A program made the translations under genes and the position numbers. From the NCBI GenBank assembly GCA_049999765.1, contig JBNGIQ010002259.1:1-21360 (forward strand): a stretch of 21,360 nucleotides of DNA, written 5' to 3'. The stretch is from Phaeoceros laevis (Eukaryota > Anthocerotophyta > Anthocerotopsida > Notothyladales). Numbering within the stretch: position 1 is the first letter of the stretch; each line of letters opens with the position of its first letter. Positions 19,301 through 21,360 of this stretch are shown piece after piece. The notes below the pieces were generated by a model, which was not told the origin of the DNA, did not search any database, and saw only the letters and a program-made list of their open reading frames with translations.

Positions 19301-21360
19301 GTTCTCTGCACTGGCCATGGCCAGGTCTGAAATTGTGTGGTACTTTAGCCATGTCGGAGTTGTGATCACGCGTCCGAAAGGCACACGTGTGGTTCCCGTT
19401 GACATGGTATGTGTACTTCCAGCCATTCCATGCAAATAGGAGTACCTTTGGGTGGCTGGTACACTCTCCTGACCAGTGGTTCCTTAAACCGTGTACATGG
19501 TACACACTCAGGATACAGCTGATGCCACTATTGGGTTTCTTCTGGATGGCATGGACAAACTTTGCGGGCTAATGCGCAAGTACATATCAGGTGGAGGTTT
19601 CGAACTTCTGGCATAGTTCTACCTATGCAAAGATGTAATATTTTCGTAACATATCTCTCCATATTGCAGCTATCAGAGGATATGCTCTCGGGTGTCTGGC
19701 AGCTGAAGCTCAGCGGATTCGCTTCCTCTTGGGGTGCCCTGGAATGATCGCCCTTGACATCGATGCTGAGTTGCGTGGACTGTTCTTATCAGTGTTGGAG
19801 AATCTTGAAAGGATTCCTAAACTGCAGAGTGAGAAGCTGGTTACTACTGCTGTGGAGCTTTCCCTCCGTACTTCAGCGTCAGCAATTGATTTGCAGGTGC
19901 AATCTAAGCTCGATGTGGATAAACTTTACTTGCTGAGATACCAGTGCTGTATCTGCTTGTTTCCGGTTTATTCTCCTTTGACCTGCTGGAGCACCAACAT
20001 GGGCGAAGTCGCTGCCTGGCTGGCCATTGTAAGACCTGAGATCTTTTTCTGCTATCCAACTGTTGCTGACAAATTTCCCTCTCGTGCAGGGTTTTCGCAG
20101 AGATTGGCTGCGAATTATAATGATTGTATCATCTTCCCATTCATCTGCAACAATTCGACACCTGGACAAAGCCACCATATCCACAGGAAAGGAGAGCATA
20201 GTATCTGAAGGCAACATGGCGTATTTATGGTCAAGGTTGTGTGACAAGCCTGCATTTCTGGGGCACTTCAAATGTTGTTGTCGTACAATATTTTAGCATT
20301 TCGTGATGATTTGCTGCTTACAAACTTGTGCCATTTGATTGGTGCGTGCAGGACTGTTGATGATGTGGAAAAGCAGATTACCCAGCATAGTTCTCTCAAG
20401 GCACTCTGTTTTTACAGGCATCAAATCAATGCGGTATGAATTTGTTGCAGCTAACTAGTTCCTGTTCATTAGTTTTCAGCAGACTCCATCAGTATGTGTT
20501 TCAGGCGCTTCAGATGTTGAAGTCTGCTGACTATGAATACCAAGCACGTTACTGTCAAGTCTTGCTATCGGCAATGCTTGAACCATTTTGGGTTGACCCA
20601 GGTTTTCAAGCACACCATGTTTGGACCTGAAGGACGCCCACAGCATTGCTGTGCTTGGCTGAGTATCGCAAGCAGCTTTCCTGAAAATGTTCATGGCTGT
20701 TTGCTGGACGAGGTTAGATCCGGTGTTTCATGACAGGATTTTGTATTCTCAAATCAATCTCTTCTAGAAGGAATCTGAAGACTCATTACCTGCAAAGAGC
20801 TCTCAATTTATCTTTCATGACCTGCATAAGAGCTTTCCTTCTGAATTCGTGATTATTGTTGGGGTCAACAGTCTGTCCTCTTCTGTAACTTTGGCATTGT
20901 GGGCTCAGCTTCCGAAACTTTCGAAGGACTCTATTGCCTATGCGGAGTGGATTCTTGAGGCAGTTATGAGCGGCCTGGAGGGTCTAATCAACATCCTTGA
21001 TACAGATGGAGGATATGGATCTCTGGATAGGAAGGTCAGTCATGGTTCTGTTAGCGCCATCTCGTCCTCACAGTTTTGATTGCACATGTGTTTGATGAGC
21101 TGTTTTGCACTTCAGCTTCTTCCTGAACAAGCAGCTGTCCTGCTAAATCAAGCAGCAAAATCTGGAGCTCTAGTGACAAAGTCAGTTAAAAGTAGCCTGG
21201 ATTTGCCAGGTTCTGAAAGTGACCCTGTAAATCGAACCTCCATCAGGATGTAAGTTTTCAAACCCTCTCTTGTGGTCAAAATGCAATTTGTGACAAGTGA
21301 TCCAATGGACAATAGTTTTTACAACTTTGTTTCCAGGTTTGAGGCAGCAGTACAAAGGCT
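16399..21360 (+). CDS. NAP1: NAP1 / NCK-associated protein 1 (HEM family), SCAR/WAVE complex subunit, 3' partial
   Basis: Exons: 16399-16845, 16933-17007, 17138-17218, 17435-17515, 17600-17682, 17798-17882, 18055-18180, 18355-18462, 18640-18684, 18786-18928, 19052-19184, 19296-19406, 19512-19590, 19670-19896, 20090-20235, 20352-20433, 20602-20712, 20909-21034, 21116-21249, 21337-beyond the edge. They give 815 residues, roughly 57-60% of plant NAP1 (about 1400). Recognisable family blocks include LMTFREQALRVIL, DKLTNSAHPA, DWVLLGYLVCPSELLR, LLKQELSRMILFFSDQPSLLAPNIQ (in part), MFGPEGRPQHCCAWLS and GLEGLINILD. An in-frame TAG at 16375 makes ATG 16399 the first possible start. NAP1 is a cytoplasmic scaffold that with SRA1/PIR, BRICK1, ABI and SCAR activates ARP2/3 actin nucleation, controlling cell shape and tip growth in plants. 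The Ser/Gln-rich first 80 residues and the segment SLRTSASAIDLQ at the end of exon 14 are poorly conserved. Six donors have a pyrimidine at +3. Confidence 0.93.

Noticed and set aside
1-21360. CRISPR arrays, prophage, plasmid or bacterial operon features
   Set aside because: No spaced direct repeats or prokaryotic gene organisation; all genes are plant nuclear type.

Overview
The window is nuclear DNA of a land plant. The evidence is spliced genes with short introns (mostly about 75-220 nt, GT-AG), a PLS-class pentatricopeptide-repeat protein with a DYW deaminase domain, a plant-type cytochrome b5-fused sphingolipid desaturase, and plant-type SMC1, SNM1 and NAP1 proteins. Tight gene packing, short introns and intronless SLD and PPR genes suggest a compact genome, perhaps a bryophyte or other early-diverging lineage. 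That placement is inference; no marker here fixes the species.

Layout: (1) 1-1284, +, delta-8 sphingolipid long-chain-base desaturase, missing only its first ~20-25 codons at the window edge. (2) 2052-4325, +, intronless 757-residue PPR-DYW protein ending in DLH instead of DYW. (3) 5159-11437, +, cohesin subunit SMC1, 19 exons giving 1221 residues, with an apparent AT-AC (U12-type) intron in the hinge-coding region and a cluster of E2F-type sites upstream. (4) 15393-11890, -, SNM1-type DNA cross-link repair nuclease, 10 exons giving 850 residues (UBZ4, SAM-like, metallo-beta-lactamase/beta-CASP). (5) 16399-21360, +, NAP1 (NCK-associated protein 1, SCAR/WAVE complex), first 20 exons, running off the right edge. 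SMC1 and SNM1 are convergent; SNM1 and NAP1 are divergent and share a ~1 kb upstream region.

These are unrelated housekeeping genes (membrane lipid, organelle RNA editing, cohesion, DNA repair, actin nucleation), not a pathway cluster. I found no evidence of a new multi-gene system. The most notable points are the AT-AC intron, the E2F-site cluster before SMC1, a perfect 16-bp hairpin plus a tRNA-like A-box segment in SMC1 intron 8, the variant DYW terminus, and the UBZ4/SAM/PIP-like layout of SNM1. Exon models were built by reading splice signals and frame against remembered family sequences; no transcript data were available.
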